From: Amorphophallus konjac
Taxonomy: Eukaryota > Streptophyta > Magnoliopsida > Alismatales > Araceae
Assembly: GCA_022559845.1 (NCBI GenBank)
Contig: CM040126.1
Coordinates: forward strand, 139,632,064 to 139,696,063
Reading direction: 5' to 3'
DNA: 64,000 nucleotides
Shown here: positions 44,371-56,403 of the stretch, piece by piece
Numbering within the stretch: the stretch's first letter is position 1
Layout of the letters: each line of letters begins with the position of its first letter
Translations under genes and position numbers: made by a program
Notes under the pieces: generated by a model
Databases searched by the model: none
Told to the model about the DNA's origin: nothing
The model's input: the letters and a program-made list of their open reading frames with translations, nothing else

Positions 44371-46640
44371 TATGGACCTAAAGCAACCCCACATGCAATG
44401 TAGCACCTATCAATGAATAAGACAACAGCAACCAATAAGCACACCAAGTAGGACGACCTAAAAGAGATGCACAAACAAAGGAGAGGGGGGGTAACCAAGA
44501 TCAATCACGTTATGATGATGCACGAAATCTTTATTTGTTTCCCCTTTTAGAACCTTAATGATTTAAGTAAAATGCTCTCTCCAATCAAAATAGGTCCCTA
44601 ACAGGGGTAGATAGTGAGGACTTGGTTGACTCTATGTTTAAACTCTCTCTCACGGATGCAACCTAGACACGGGATGGTAAAGGTACAACCGGCTCGGCAT
44701 CCGTGTGGGAATCCACGGCTCGCGGGGACTTACGGAGTTCCCGGATAAGATCACCTAGTCATCCCCAAAGAATATGGAGGCAAGAGGATCACTTACCAAG
44801 GTAGTTATGCAACTACAGTATGAGATGGATGATTCTATGTGCACCGGAGTGCATGCAATTTCTGACCTAGATACTAACAATGAATGTGCAATTAATGATA
44901 TGAATATGAATAAGAGTCAGAGAGGGGAACAAACATCACCTAGGAGCCACTGCCAAGCAGAGTAATGAACATAATAAGTAAACCTCGGGATGTGTACCTA
45001 TAGGAGGGTAGCGGTAGCCGGATGGCCGCTACCTGAAGGAGACAGTCCTCAGAGGACCGCTATCAGGCAGGGGATAGAAACAACTAAAATGAAATGGAAA
45101 TGTCAGAGAAAATAATAGAGAATGGTGAAAATGTAGACAAGGGCAGGTCAAACAGTGCTTAACACGATTGGCACAAGGGGTCCCACCGTGATCGCCAAAA
45201 AATAGAATGTAGATAGATAATATGATCACCTCCAAACGAACAAGTACATGCAATGATGAAAATCTGGTAATATCACCACAAAGTAACAATAAACAGGAGA
45301 GAACTAAACTAAGCACATGCCATGGGCATGGGGCAAATGATGTATATAAGGGGAAGGGAAAACACACGCCGTGGGCGTGGAGCAACTAAAAGAAGATAAG
45401 CAAATAATGAGGTGATGAATACCCAAAAAAACAAATATGTGATCACAACCAAGGCTAGCAATACAGGGAAGCCACACCACGTACCTTGGAAAAGGGATTA
45501 AATGAAGGCACACTCGCAAGCAGGATGAAGAACGGGTGCAGAAAATGAGACGGTCTGCTCTGAGCCGCAACTTGTATAAGGCGGTCGGTCGTCGATCGCT
45601 ACCACAGAAGACGGTCTTTGAACGATCGCTACCAGCATTGAGAGACAAACGTGGGAACTTGATCCTCCACCCCTTCCGGCTGGCCAGGAGGGATGGGCCT
45701 CAAGTTAGAAGCACTATAGACCTACAAAACAACGTGAAGAACAACAAAGAGCAACCCAAATCAGATCTGGGACGTGTAATATCTATAAACCAAAAGATGA
45801 ACAATATGCATAAAAGGAAGGGTGAATACCTAGGGGTGGTGGTTTTCTTAACCCCTGTGGGGCGTGCAAACAGTAGGAGGGTGTGTATGGATGTATTGTG
45901 AATGCAAAAGAACGTGGAGAAAGAAGGAGACATATGCTATGATGACTAAAAAAATAGACTAAAACGATGAACAAAAAGCACAAAATAAGGGAAGAGAAAC
46001 GACTACTCCCTGAACCAAAACCACTGGAGGATGAAGAAACACAGCAATCCCTGGCTGAAACTCGCAGTAGAAATCGACAGCACTTCGTGGCGAGCTCCAA
46101 AAATCTCCTCCACACGGGCACAAGGCCAAGGGTTCTATTTATAGACCTCTAAAGCCCTAGCTCGAGTTGGACGGATAAATCTTTGAGATAATTCGTGGAA
46201 CATGATAATTTTGATAGATAATATCACCAATTATCTCCAGAATCGATCATAACTCTCTGTAGACTCTTATCCTCAGAGAAAACACCAGATTAGGACTCTC
46301 CTTCGACCATGGATCGAGAGAGAAAAGTCCAGTCTGGGCAGGACTCTCGGGCCTAGATGGCAGTCTCGCGATAGACTGCCACCATCGAGTAGCGGTCTAT
46401 CGCGTGACCGCTATCTTGGTGGCCGTTTGAAAATAAAATAAAAGAAGATAAATATGTATATTTATCCCGAGACCAAGCCATATCTAGGCCCATTAAGCCC
46501 AAATAACGAAATGTGCGAGAAATCAAGTCCAACCAGGGAGAAAAACCCATAAAATAGGCCCAAAACCAGTCGAAAATGACCCAATGACCAGTGAATAACC
46601 TGGGACATCATAAAATAAGGATAATAAAATAGCGCAACTC
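44371..46640 (-). repeat. LTR-A: gypsy LTR-type block related to the G1 LTR
   Basis: It shares the ordered blocks of the G1 LTR: the tract at 44674-44780, dyad clusters at 45007-45067 and 46358-46413, and a TATA box at 46136-46143, 505 bases from a probable LTR start near 46640. It lies directly right of the Harbinger-like element and could be the 5' LTR of G1, with 44371-44640 as leader or end. No primer site is clear. Open frames at 45000-46150 have no recognisable product. Confidence 0.5.
46136..46143 (-). promoter_or_regulatory. TATA box in LTR-A
   Basis: TATAAATA on the minus strand, spaced from the dyad cluster as in the two sister LTRs. Confidence 0.5.
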
Positions 46641-49539
46641 GTAGTCATAAAACGGGTGTCAACACTCATATCTATGGCTTCACTCATGTATTATTCGGTC
46701 TCGGATCCGCCACTTGAATAGTCTGAATCTGACCCGCTAGTATTTCTTGAAAAGATTGGAAAAGTAAGGAATGAGCACACTTACCCAGTAGGTATCTTCG
46801 TATCAACCTGAAGGCAATGCTTAAGTAATTAGCATTTTTGCTCTAGAAGGTAAGATAAAAGAAATGCGGTAAATCATACTAATGAAACCAAAGTAACAAC
46901 ACAAGTCCATAGAGACAAGAGAGTTCATGTAGAATGAGAGAATGATCTAGTAAGAATATAATATGGCCTTTCATGTAAAGAGAATGTAACAAGAATGCAC
47001 TTTTCATAACCATAAATGTCATGCACTAGAACGTCACTTAACACACAAGTATAGTTTGTAATGAGCCTCGTGATTTTCACCTGTTTATAAAAAAAGTACT
47101 CCCGACGCAATGTGATGCCAGTGTTCATCATACCCCATGGTTTATAGTATGTTTCCAGCAATCACCCGAGGGGGCTAGTGTCGAGCCCTTGGACACAATC
47201 AGTGCCCGATCTACATCTTCACGTTATAAATCAAGCTATTTCCACGAGATATAAATAAAGTAGGCCGATAATAACAAGTTCAAACTATAGTTCATGATAA
47301 CAACATCAAGGTAAGAATGCACCAAATATGAACATGAGAGTTCAAGGATGAATTAATGACAAGATCATGCCACGGACGGAATCCAGCAGTACAACGGCAC
47401 ATTCCCTAGCTTTAATAATTCATTAATGACTTATTGATCAAGATTTTGGGTTCTAGATAATCAATAGACCATCTAGGAACTTAGGAAAATCAACCCGTGG
47501 GTCAAACCTCGGGTTAAGAACACTTGAAATAGAAAATGGTCATGCCTGGGCCGTTTCTTGAAGAGACGATCATGAAAGGACTGATATTATTAAGTGGAGG
47601 TTCGGTCAGGACAGCTACTAGATAGAGTCAACGCCAGAGTGTGAAAGAGTCGACGCAGGGATCAGTCTAGCAGACAACGGTCACGGGAGGGTTGCTACTT
47701 GACAGTGGCGGTCTCCTGATTGCCACAACTAGCCAGGGTTCATAAAAAAATGTCGGTATGATATGTGCTTTCTAATCCATTGGGCTTGAAGGGTACAACC
47801 AGCTCGGCGTCCTAGTGGGAATCCTAGGCTCGCAGAGACTTATAGAGGCCATGAAACAAGATCACCGAATCCGGTGGAAGGAATATCCAATGGAGAGGAT
47901 CACAAGTCTAAGATGGTGTGCCTAGAAGTGCAAAGTGTAACTAATAGCCACGCACCAGAGTACGCACTATGTACTTCTGAAAGACTGAAGATGAGAGTGA
48001 AATTATGATAAAACAGTGATCCAAACGTCACAATAAATCAAGTTCCATAATTATAAGGGAAAGATTTAAGTACGAAACTATATGATTTTGGCATGAAAGT
48101 AGCATAAGTTTAAAATAAGTTAAAAACTTATGAATGACATGAAAACTAGCATGGTGGATGCACAATATAACCAATATTAGGTATACTTGGAGATAGCTAG
48201 GAATAGGACCCGTTTAGCTAAGCTTACCATATAATTAGAGGGCATGATCTGCAATCTATTTAGAGTTAACAGGTAGTAGAACATAGAGAGGAGATACTGA
48301 TCTAGGGAGGACCATTTCTTGTAATTACTATCAGACTGGGATCGCTAATAGACATTAGCGGTCTCTAAGAGACCACCTTCCGCCTGCTACGGGCAGAAGG
48401 TACTTATGGCATGCAAAGCCTATCCTAAAGCAAATAATACATGAAAATCATGCTAGACAGATAGATATGATATGATAGAGTAAAAATAAGTCATGAAGAT
48501 GCATGGGTTGCATGGATTAGGCCAAAGTTATCATCTTTTCTATTAAGGTGTAGGGATATGCATGCAGAAATAAATTGAATGCGCAGTCATGATAAAACAT
48601 CAAATACGACGTGTATAATCAATGAAAACAGGAGGGAATAGAGGGATTTTGTTCCTAACATGATGTTTGAGCCATTCATGAGATAACCTACCTCTGAAAA
48701 AGGCTCTAGACTTTAGATTTTGGGCTGGAAGATGATGCTCACTCCTGCGCGACCTGCGTGAAACTGGCAATTTCCTGGCCTTCTAACTCTTTATCCTCTT
48801 AACCTAAATTCATGAAATTTAGAGAATAGGTAGAAGACATAAAGGGGAATGAATAACTCTAAAGACACAACTTGAAATTACCTCGTCTAGGGCTTCTAAC
48901 TTCCTGCTCTTTCTTGGAGAAAGCCCGTTGTTGTGCGAACTGCAGGGAACCAGTAACTCCCGAGGGTTCTAACTTCTTAACGGCTTTACCTCCTAGCACG
49001 AAAGTTTGAGGGAAGTTATGCAATATATAGGAGAATAAAATCTTCTAAAGAACCAACCTGAGATAATGTCTCCTTACCTTCGAAACATGCGATCCAACAC
49101 TATGGTTCGTAGAGGTCAAAGTTAGGGGCTATTTATAGAGTTTAAGTTAGGGCTGGGGATTAGATCGATTTGGGAGTCCTATTTGGGGTTAAGAACAATC
49201 CCCAAGAGTCCTAGATAGGTTTATATGTCAGATAGCATCGAATCATAGGCATTAGGATGGGAAAAATCTCATTTTCCACGTTTCTAAGAGTCTCATTTTC
49301 GGAACTAAGTAGCGGTCCTCTTTGGACCGCCTCCATCAAGTAGCGGTCTCACGATAGACCATTACTAGCTAGGGCGCCAGAATTTGAATTATATTCAAAT
49401 TCCCTCTTATGATTATCCCTATTTATCTTATTAAATTATAGAATTATTCTAATTACGTCTCTAGAGGTGGGCTTGGGCCAAAAGGTCCTAGAAATTGGTC
49501 TTTGGGCCTACTTTAAGTGTGCTAAACCCTTTGGTTAAT
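46641..49539 (-). repeat. LTR-B, left part (split by E3)
   Basis: It continues at 56285-56403 once E3 is removed. It matches the G1 LTR in order: 47095-47220 with 21540-21700, 47792-47920 with 22195-22330, TATA at 49130-49137. Dyads of AGCGGTC and GACCGCT type lie at 47680-47735, 48345-48400 and 49312-49363. It contains no gene. Confidence 0.6.
49130..49137 (-). promoter_or_regulatory. TATA box in LTR-B
   Basis: TATAAATA on the minus strand. Its distance to the LTR start at 56403 is about 526 bases after removal of E3. Confidence 0.5.
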
Positions 49540-51712
49540 TGATGGGGCATCAAAGGCGATTTCCATACACGGGTGAAGTGTATTTGTGAGTTATGGCTTG
49601 TATGAGATTGTAATTGTGTATTTTCTTTCTTTTGGGCTCCTTGTAAGGCTTATATCAAGCCAATGGGCCATTTGTTATGTTAAGTCCAAGGTTAGATTGC
49701 TATTAGTAGAGTCCATTAGAAAGCCTAGTTCATATTGGACCAAGTGCCACCCTTATGGACCTTATTAGTCATTTAAGGCCCAATTGGGCCACTCCCTCTC
49801 ATGGGCCACCAAGACTTGGAAGGCCCAAGTCTAGACTTGAGTTAATGGGTTGGGTTGGCTGCCCTTGGACCAGCCTAGGCCCAAGAGAGGCCCATGAAGG
49901 GGGTGCCCCCTCTTTTGGCCTTATTAGGCTAGTTAGGTGGAGTTTGAATGTAATTAGTCTAAGGTTGAATGGAGATGGTCAAGGTGGATTAAACAATTGT
50001 ATTTGGTGTGTTATTCACACCTCATCTCAGCCATTCAATCCCCAACCCTTGATCCAAGGGTCCATATTAGATTTGATTGGAGTCATATATAATGTTGTAT
50101 TTTCATAAGAAATTCAATGAAAAAAATCAGAAAATTGTTGAGTCTCTTGGAGCTTGGTGCACCCCTCTCTCCTCCCCCTGCTGTTCTTCCACCTTCAACC
50201 CCAGATCTAGAGTGGTTCTACCTCCCTTCATCCCCTCTCAACCTCTGATCATCACCGGTGCCGCCGCCGCCGCCGTTCGTGCCGCCTTCGAGCCGCCACG
50301 GGATCAATTTCGGTGTTCTGTCTTGCTGGATAGAGGTGAAGCTCGGAAATTCCTCAAGTCAGCCACGAGTTCAGATCGACTTGAAATTTTGAGGGTTGGT
50401 TCCTACCTTATAGAACCTTCCCCACAAAAAAATTCAGCTCCAAATTCCCCCGTTTCATATTGTTTCCACTTCATTCATTCCTCAAACTCAAATCAGATCT
50501 GTCTCTGTCTACAGTGATAGAACCTTTGAGTTCGTCCCCTTCTACCCCCCTTTTGAATTTCTTTTGCCCTCCCAATTTAACTGGGGTTTCTGTCCATGTT
50601 TCCCTACCACCACCATTTTTATTAATGTTTGTTGAGTCTTTTACCTATTTTTCAAAATTCATGTTCTACCGGAGCTACAGTACCTCCAGCCAGATCTCAG
50701 ATTCGACCTTCTTCCAGTAAACAAATCATAGAAATTCATAGACATATCCAAACGTGTCCAAACTAACTTTTCCATCTTTCCAACTCAAACTCCTACAACT
50801 TTCATGAAGAAGTCGAAGTCTGAATCCAAGGTCCTCCTAGCGGTCAATGGCAGTTATCAGAGATCAGCTCTACAGATCTGAGTGTTCAGTTACTGTACAA
50901 CAGGAGGTTGTAAATTCCACAAGTCCAGATCAGCGAAGATCCAGGCCAGATCTCTAGGCCTATATTGGAGTACGTCGAGTCAGCTTTCCAACGGCGCTAA
51001 TTTCGTGTCAATCCGACATCGGATCTGACCGCAGCGTCCGTTCTCGCCGGACAGCGCGCTGAAAACCAGAAACTGCAGATCCGTGGGAAGTTTTCCCGAC
51101 GGGCGCCGGCCGGAGCCGCCCGGCCTCCGATCATCGTTCCAGCGTGCCGCCAGCCCGGGGATCGCTTCCATCAGTGTCCCCCACCACAGCGGTGACCCGG
51201 GTCCCACACGGCCCCTCAGGACAGCACGTGGGCCCCACCGTCATTAGTTCGGGCGTTGCCGAATCAACGCGAGAAGCCGCCCGTCAACCCGAATTCGGTC
51301 CTCCCGGACCCCATTGTGTAGCCCTTTACCTCCCTGCATGGAGTGGGCAGCGGCTTGAATTTCTGTAATATTGTGTAATATTGTTCCGGGAGTACGAGTT
51401 TCGGCCGGGTCCGTCGTCCCCACGCCGAGCGCGTGGAGGTATCGTCTTCGCTCCTACACTTGGCATTTCGCTTATTTCATATATGCTTGTTTATGCCACT
51501 GCTAGAGAGCATGTTTTAGGACCTAGCTCGTTATAATTTCATATCACCGTTGCTGCGAGAGAGTGAGCGAGACCGTCCCGTGACCCGATCCGGGCACGAA
51601 AGTGCGAGCCGACCACCCTAGCTCTTGCCGGTTTCTCAACCGTGCACGTCCGACGCTTCCCTCATCAAGGGACGATCGCGAGCTTGCCGTGTCCGTGTCT
51701 CGTCCCGCATCA
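49540..51712 (+). repeat. 5' LTR of E3
   Basis: It begins TGATGGGGCATC and ends CCCGCATCA. A CATATATAATG motif near 50085-50095 may be the TATA box. The GCC-repeat region near 50259-50275 and open frames at 50077-50720 lie downstream of it and have no known product. Confidence 0.95.
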
Positions 51713-51715
51713 ATT

Positions 51716-51727
51716 TGGTATCAGAGC
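51716..51727 (+). other. Primer binding site of E3
   Basis: TGGTATCAGAGC, four bases after the LTR end, complementary to the 3' end of initiator-Met tRNA. Confidence 0.9.
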
Positions 51728-52040
51728 GAGTTGAGTCTAGGGTGTCAAAAAAAAAAGAGTGTCATTTACGTCTAGTCATTAGTCGGTCTAAGTCGTGTTT
51801 AGGGTCATCATTGTTTTAAAACACAAAAAAGAGTGTCTTTTCGCATACATCCCTTTACTCGGTATATAGAAAGGTGTTGTCCGACCGTTAGGTTACGCCT
51901 ATCGGGAAGGCCGCACACTTGTGCGAGTGACCTTCGGGTCGATTATCTCCGCCGCGTACCGAGTTTTGGTTAAGTCTAGGCGCATCATTTTGCATTAGTG
52001 TGTTTTGCTTTAGTCGGTGTCTTCTAGTCGGTGTGTTTGC

Positions 52041-53621
52041 ATGCCCACTCGTCGGGGTACTCAGTACTCACCCCCACCCCCACCTATGGCCAACCCACGG
52101 GATACCTCGGGAGACTTCCACTCCCTGCAAGAGGCGATGATGGCCATTATGACTAGGTTGGACCAATCCGATGCTAACTTTCGGACTTTCTCCGATAATA
52201 TGGATGGTCGCCTTAGGGCCATGGAGGGACGCTTGGAGAACTCCGATAGGTCGGTCCAAGACCTCGTTGGGCGGTTAGAAAGGATGTCACACGGGGACCC
52301 TCTTGGGACAGCCCAAGGTCCACCCGCACCTCCTCCCGCGGTGGCCCAAGTCCAACCCGCTCCCATGGCCCAAGTCCAGGCCGCTCCCGCGGCCCAAAAC
52401 CAGCCACCACTAGTTCCTCCACCCGCCCCTCCTCAGGTTCCCCAACTACCACACCGTGACCTTGGTCTCGAGGACTATGGGTCCGACAATGCCTACGAGG
52501 GGTATGGTCAACGCCGTCGTGGTTTTCAGCCACAACGAGATGAGGATGATGATAGGGTCCTTAAGACCGTACGAGCGGACCCTCCCGCTTTTTACGGGTC
52601 TTTGGATCCGAAAGTCTACCTAGATTGGGAGTTTGACATGGACCGTTATTTTGAATGGTATGATATGTCGGAGCGTCGAAGGGTCCGATTTGCCACCATG
52701 AAACTCATGGGGCAGGCACAAACCTATTGGAAGAATGTGGAGAGCCTGCTACTTCAGCGGTTAGAACCCCCGATCGACACATGGGCCGAGATGAAGAATA
52801 AACTTCGGAAAAAGTACCTTCCTCCCACATACCGCCAGCGACTCATCGATAGATGGCAAAGTCTTAGCCAGGGAGACCGGTCCGTCTCCGAATACATCGC
52901 GGAGTTTGATGAGTACTTTCTCCGATGTGGTGTCACGGAGGAGAGTACCATGCCCGTGTCCCGCTTTCGACGTGGTTTGCGGCCACACTACCAGTATGAG
53001 CTTTTCCGCCGCAATGCCAAGACGTTGGAAGAGGCATATCAGGTTGCCCTCAAGATGGAGCAATTTGAGGGAGAGTTCGAGTCTAGCCATCGGTTGGGCC
53101 CCACCCCTCTCCGTAGTGCCGTGCCCCGTCACTCCATAGGCCCGCATCAGCGGCCTCCCATGGCTCGACCTCAGGAGCCCACCCGTCAGGAGCACTTCGC
53201 TCCATGGCCTCGCCCTCCTCCACCCCGAGATCTATTTCCATCCCAACCACCGGCACCCTTTGCCCGTTCCCCAGCTCCTATAGCCCGTCCTCTGGCACCG
53301 GCACCCCCTCCACTCTTGTCCAAGGCACCTACATCTCCCCCATTGTTGCCTACACCCCCTACCCGGCGGGATGATAAGGGTAAGGCCCCTCTTATCGGGG
53401 AGAGTAGTCGATCGCGAATACAATGTTTCCACTGTCACGGGTACGGCCACATTGCTAGTGAGTGTCCCGCTCGCACCACCCTAGCCTTAGGTGTTGGAGG
53501 ATCCGCACCTCCCGAGCTTGAGCATGTCGATTACGAGGCCGATGAGGCACTGGCCGATGAATACTATGCCATGGGGGAAGAGCTGGGCGACCCTTCGGCC
53601 GCCCAGGATGTCGCCACCTAG
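52041..53621 (+). CDS. Gag of E3, intact
   Basis: The frame is open from 52017; I prefer the ATG at 52041 (MPTRRGTQ), as many gypsy Gags begin this way, giving 526 aa. Residues 15-85 form a predicted coiled coil (RLDQSDANFRTFSDNMDGRL). A Pro/Ala/Gln-rich stretch follows. The complete Gag domain spans about residues 175-345, from DPPAFYGSLDPKVYLDW to EEAYQVALKMEQF. A Pro-rich linker leads to one zinc knuckle, CFHCHGYGHIASEC, near residue 470. The tail is acidic. It would form the particle and package the transcript; enzymes must come from another element. No stop or shift is seen. Confidence 0.9.
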   Translation: MPTRRGTQYSPPPPPMANPRDTSGDFHSLQEAMMAIMTRLDQSDANFRTFSDNMDGRLRAMEGRLENSDRSVQDLVGRLERMSHGDPLGTAQGPPAPPPAVAQVQPAPMAQVQAAPAAQNQPPLVPPPAPPQVPQLPHRDLGLEDYGSDNAYEGYGQRRRGFQPQRDEDDDRVLKTVRADPPAFYGSLDPKVYLDWEFDMDRYFEWYDMSERRRVRFATMKLMGQAQTYWKNVESLLLQRLEPPIDTWAEMKNKLRKKYLPPTYRQRLIDRWQSLSQGDRSVSEYIAEFDEYFLRCGVTEESTMPVSRFRRGLRPHYQYELFRRNAKTLEEAYQVALKMEQFEGEFESSHRLGPTPLRSAVPRHSIGPHQRPPMARPQEPTRQEHFAPWPRPPPPRDLFPSQPPAPFARSPAPIARPLAPAPPPLLSKAPTSPPLLPTPPTRRDDKGKAPLIGESSRSRIQCFHCHGYGHIASECPARTTLALGVGGSAPPELEHVDYEADEALADEYYAMGEELGDPSAAQDVAT

Positions 53622-54096
53622 TGGGTTTGCTGCTACCACCTTAGTCTAGAGTCGTGTATGAGTCGGTGTGTTTTCTTTGTGTGGTTTGTTTGTGTGGTGA
53701 TTTTGAGTCGATTGTTTGTGTGATTTTCATTCATGTGTCAGTGCATGGTGAGTCTGCATGTGTCTTATGCAAGCTCGTGTCGTTCTCTTATGAGTGTGAA
53801 GCGAGTCGACTCACTTGATGAGTATGGGATCAGTTTTACTTCTATATCCGGATCAGTCACCTATAGGGACTCAGCGGTGATTCCTAGTGAGTCTTCGAGC
53901 TGTTTCCTTCCTTTTGAGAGTGCCCCTTCGGAGTGACCACCTTTAGCCATAGCAGTGCGCATATCGAGTATATATGGAATGAGCAGGTGCCGATCATTTG
54001 GAGTGGAGCATACCCACGTTACTTGGCACGGTGACAGATCCGCCGGAGTACCGGAGCAGCCATACCCCTACTCGACGGGGTCGAGTTCCTCCCACC
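53622..54096 (+). other. Non-coding spacer between gag and 3' LTR of E3
   Basis: About 475 bases with repeated GAGTCG and GTGTG words and no domain. In a full gypsy element about 3 kb of pol would lie here. Confidence 0.7.
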
Positions 54097-54106
54097 CGGG
54101 GAGAAT
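54097..54106 (+). other. Polypurine tract of E3
   Basis: CGGGGAGAAT precedes the LTR start TGATGGGG directly. Confidence 0.7.
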
Positions 54107-56279
54107 TGATGGGGCATCAAAGGCGATTTCCATACACGGGTGAAGTGTATTTGTGAGTTATGGCTTGTATGAGATTGTAATTGTGTATTTTCTTTCTTTT
54201 GGGCTCCTTGTAAGGCTTATATCAAGCCAATGGGCCATTTGTTATGTTAAGTCCAAGGTTAGATTGCTATTAGTAGAGTCCATTAGAAAGCCTAGTTCAT
54301 ATTGGACCAAGTGCCACCCTTATGGACCTTATTAGTCATTTAAGGCCCAATTGGGCCACTCCCTCTCATGGGCCACCAAGACTTGGAAGGCCCAAGTCTA
54401 GACTTGAGTTAATGGGTTGGGTTGGCTGCCCTTGGACCAGCCTAGGCCCAAGAGAGGCCCATGAAGGGGGCGCCCCCTCTTTTGGCCTTATTAGGCTAGT
54501 TAGGTGGAGTTTGAATGTAATTAGTCTAAGGTTGAATGGAGATGGTCAAGGTGGATTAAACAATTGTATTTGGTGTGTTATTCACACCTCATCTCAGCCA
54601 TTCAATCCCCAACCCTTGATCCAAGGGTCCATATTAGATTTGATTGGAGTCATATATAATGTTGTATTTTCATAAGAAATTCAATGAAAAAAATCAAAAA
54701 ATTGTTGAGTCTCTTGGAGCTTGGTGCACCCCTCTCTCCTCCCCCTGCTGTTCTTCCACCTTCAACCCCAGATCTAGAGTGGTTCTACCTCCCTTCATCC
54801 CCTCTCAACCTCTGATCATCACCGGTGCCGCCGCCGCCGCCGTTCGTGCCGCCTTCGAGCCGCCACGGGATCAATTTCGGTGTTCTGTCTTGCTGGACAG
54901 AGGTGAAGCTCGGAACTTCCTCAAGTCAGCCACGAGTTCAGATCGACTTCAAATTTTGAGGGTTGGTTCCTACCTTATAGAACCTTCCCCACAAAAAAAT
55001 TCAGCTCCAAATTCCCCCGTTTCGTATTGTTTCCACTTCGTTCATTCCTCAAACTCAAATCAGATCTGTCTCTGTCTACAGTGACAGAACCTTTGAGTTC
55101 ATCCCCTTCTACCCCCATTTTGAATTTCTTTTGCCCTCCCAATTTAACTGGGGTTTCTGTCCATGTTTCCCTACCACCACCATTTTTATTAATTTTTGTT
55201 GAGTCTTTTACCTATTTTTCAAAATTCATGTTCTACCGGAGCTACAGTACCTCCAGCCAGATCTCAGATTTGACCTTCTTCCAGTAAACAAATCATAGAA
55301 ATTCATAGACATATCCAAACGTGTCCAAACCAACTTTTCCATCTTTCCAACTCAAACTCCTACAACTTTCATGAAGAAGTCGAAGTCTGAATCCAACGTC
55401 CTCCTAGCGGTCAACGGCAGTTATCAGAGATCAGCTCTACAGATCTGAGTGTTCAGTTACTGTACAACAGGAGGTTGTAAATTCCACAAGTCCAGATCAG
55501 CGAAGATCCAAGCCAGATCTCTAGGCCTATATTGGAGTACGTCGAGTCAGCTTTCCAACGGCGCTAATTTCGTGTCAATCCGACATCGGATCTGACCGCA
55601 GCGTCCGTTCTCGTCGGACAGCGCGCTGAAAACCAGAAACTGCAGATCCGTGGGAAGTTTTCCCGACGGGCGCCGGCCGGAGCCGCCCGGCCTCCGATCA
55701 TCGTTCCAGCGTGCCGCCAGCCCGGGGATCGCTTCCATCAGTGTCCCCCACCACAGCGGTGACCCGGGTCCCACACGGCCCCTCAGGACAGCACGTGGGA
55801 CCCACCGTCATTAGTTCGGGCGTTGCCGAATCAACGCGAGAAGCCGCCCGTCAACCCGAATTCGGTCCTCCAGGACCCCATTGTGTAGCCCTTTACCTCC
55901 CTGCATGGAGTGGGCAGCGGCTTGAATTTCTGTAATATTGTGTAATATTGTTCCGGGAGTACGAGTTTCGGCCGGGTCCGTCGTCCCCACGCCGAGCGCG
56001 TGGAGGTATCGTCTTCGCTCCTACACTTGGCATTTCGCTTATTTCATATATGCTTGTTTATGCCACTGCTAGAGAGCATGTTTTAGGACCTAGCTCGTTA
56101 TAATTTCATATCACCGTTGCTGCGAGAGAGTGAGCGAGACCGTCCCGTGACCCGATCCGGGCACGAAAGTGCGAGCCGACCACCCTAGCTCTTGCCGGTT
56201 TCTCAACCGTGCACGTCCGACGCTTCCCTCATCAAGGGACGATCGCGAGCTTGCCGTGTCCGTGTCTCGTCCCGCATCA
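54107..56279 (+). repeat. 3' LTR of E3
   Basis: Same length as the 5' LTR with no indel noticed; differences are single substitutions, for example 49910 T against 54471 C. Confidence 0.95.
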
Positions 56280-56284
56280 TTAAT

Positions 56285-56403
56285 ATAGGGCTCTTAAATT
56301 ACTTCAATTAATCCATAATTAATTTATTTAGCTCAGTAAGCCTTTGTTAAATGCTTAATAATTTATATTTCTAAAAAATCCTAAAAAATTCCAAGGTGTT
56401 ACA
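56285..56403 (-). repeat. LTR-B, right part with the LTR start
   Basis: In sense direction it starts TGTAACACCTTGG at 56403, a typical gypsy LTR start, and runs to the E3 insertion point. The first copy of TTAAT is at 49535. Confidence 0.65.

Larger units (their letters stand above)
49540..56279 (+). mobile_element. E3: young gag-only Ty3/gypsy element with intact ends
   Basis: Two LTRs of exactly 2,173 bp (49540-51712 and 54107-56279) flank a primer site, one intact gag and a purine tract. TTAAT is duplicated at 49535-49539 and 56280-56284. I count about 18-20 LTR differences by eye, below 1 percent, so the insertion is recent. There is no trace of pol, which fits the gag-only class called TR-GAG. 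It is inserted in LTR-B. Confidence 0.95.

Noticed and set aside
45536..45901. 121-aa frame in LTR-A as a gene
   Set aside because: It has no homology I can recognise and lies in the transcribed LTR part; sister LTRs do not keep it open.
50077..50720. Frames of 146 and 86 aa repeated at 54644-55287
   Set aside because: They lie in the E3 LTRs downstream of a possible TATA box; substitutions between copies change residues freely and no domain is seen.
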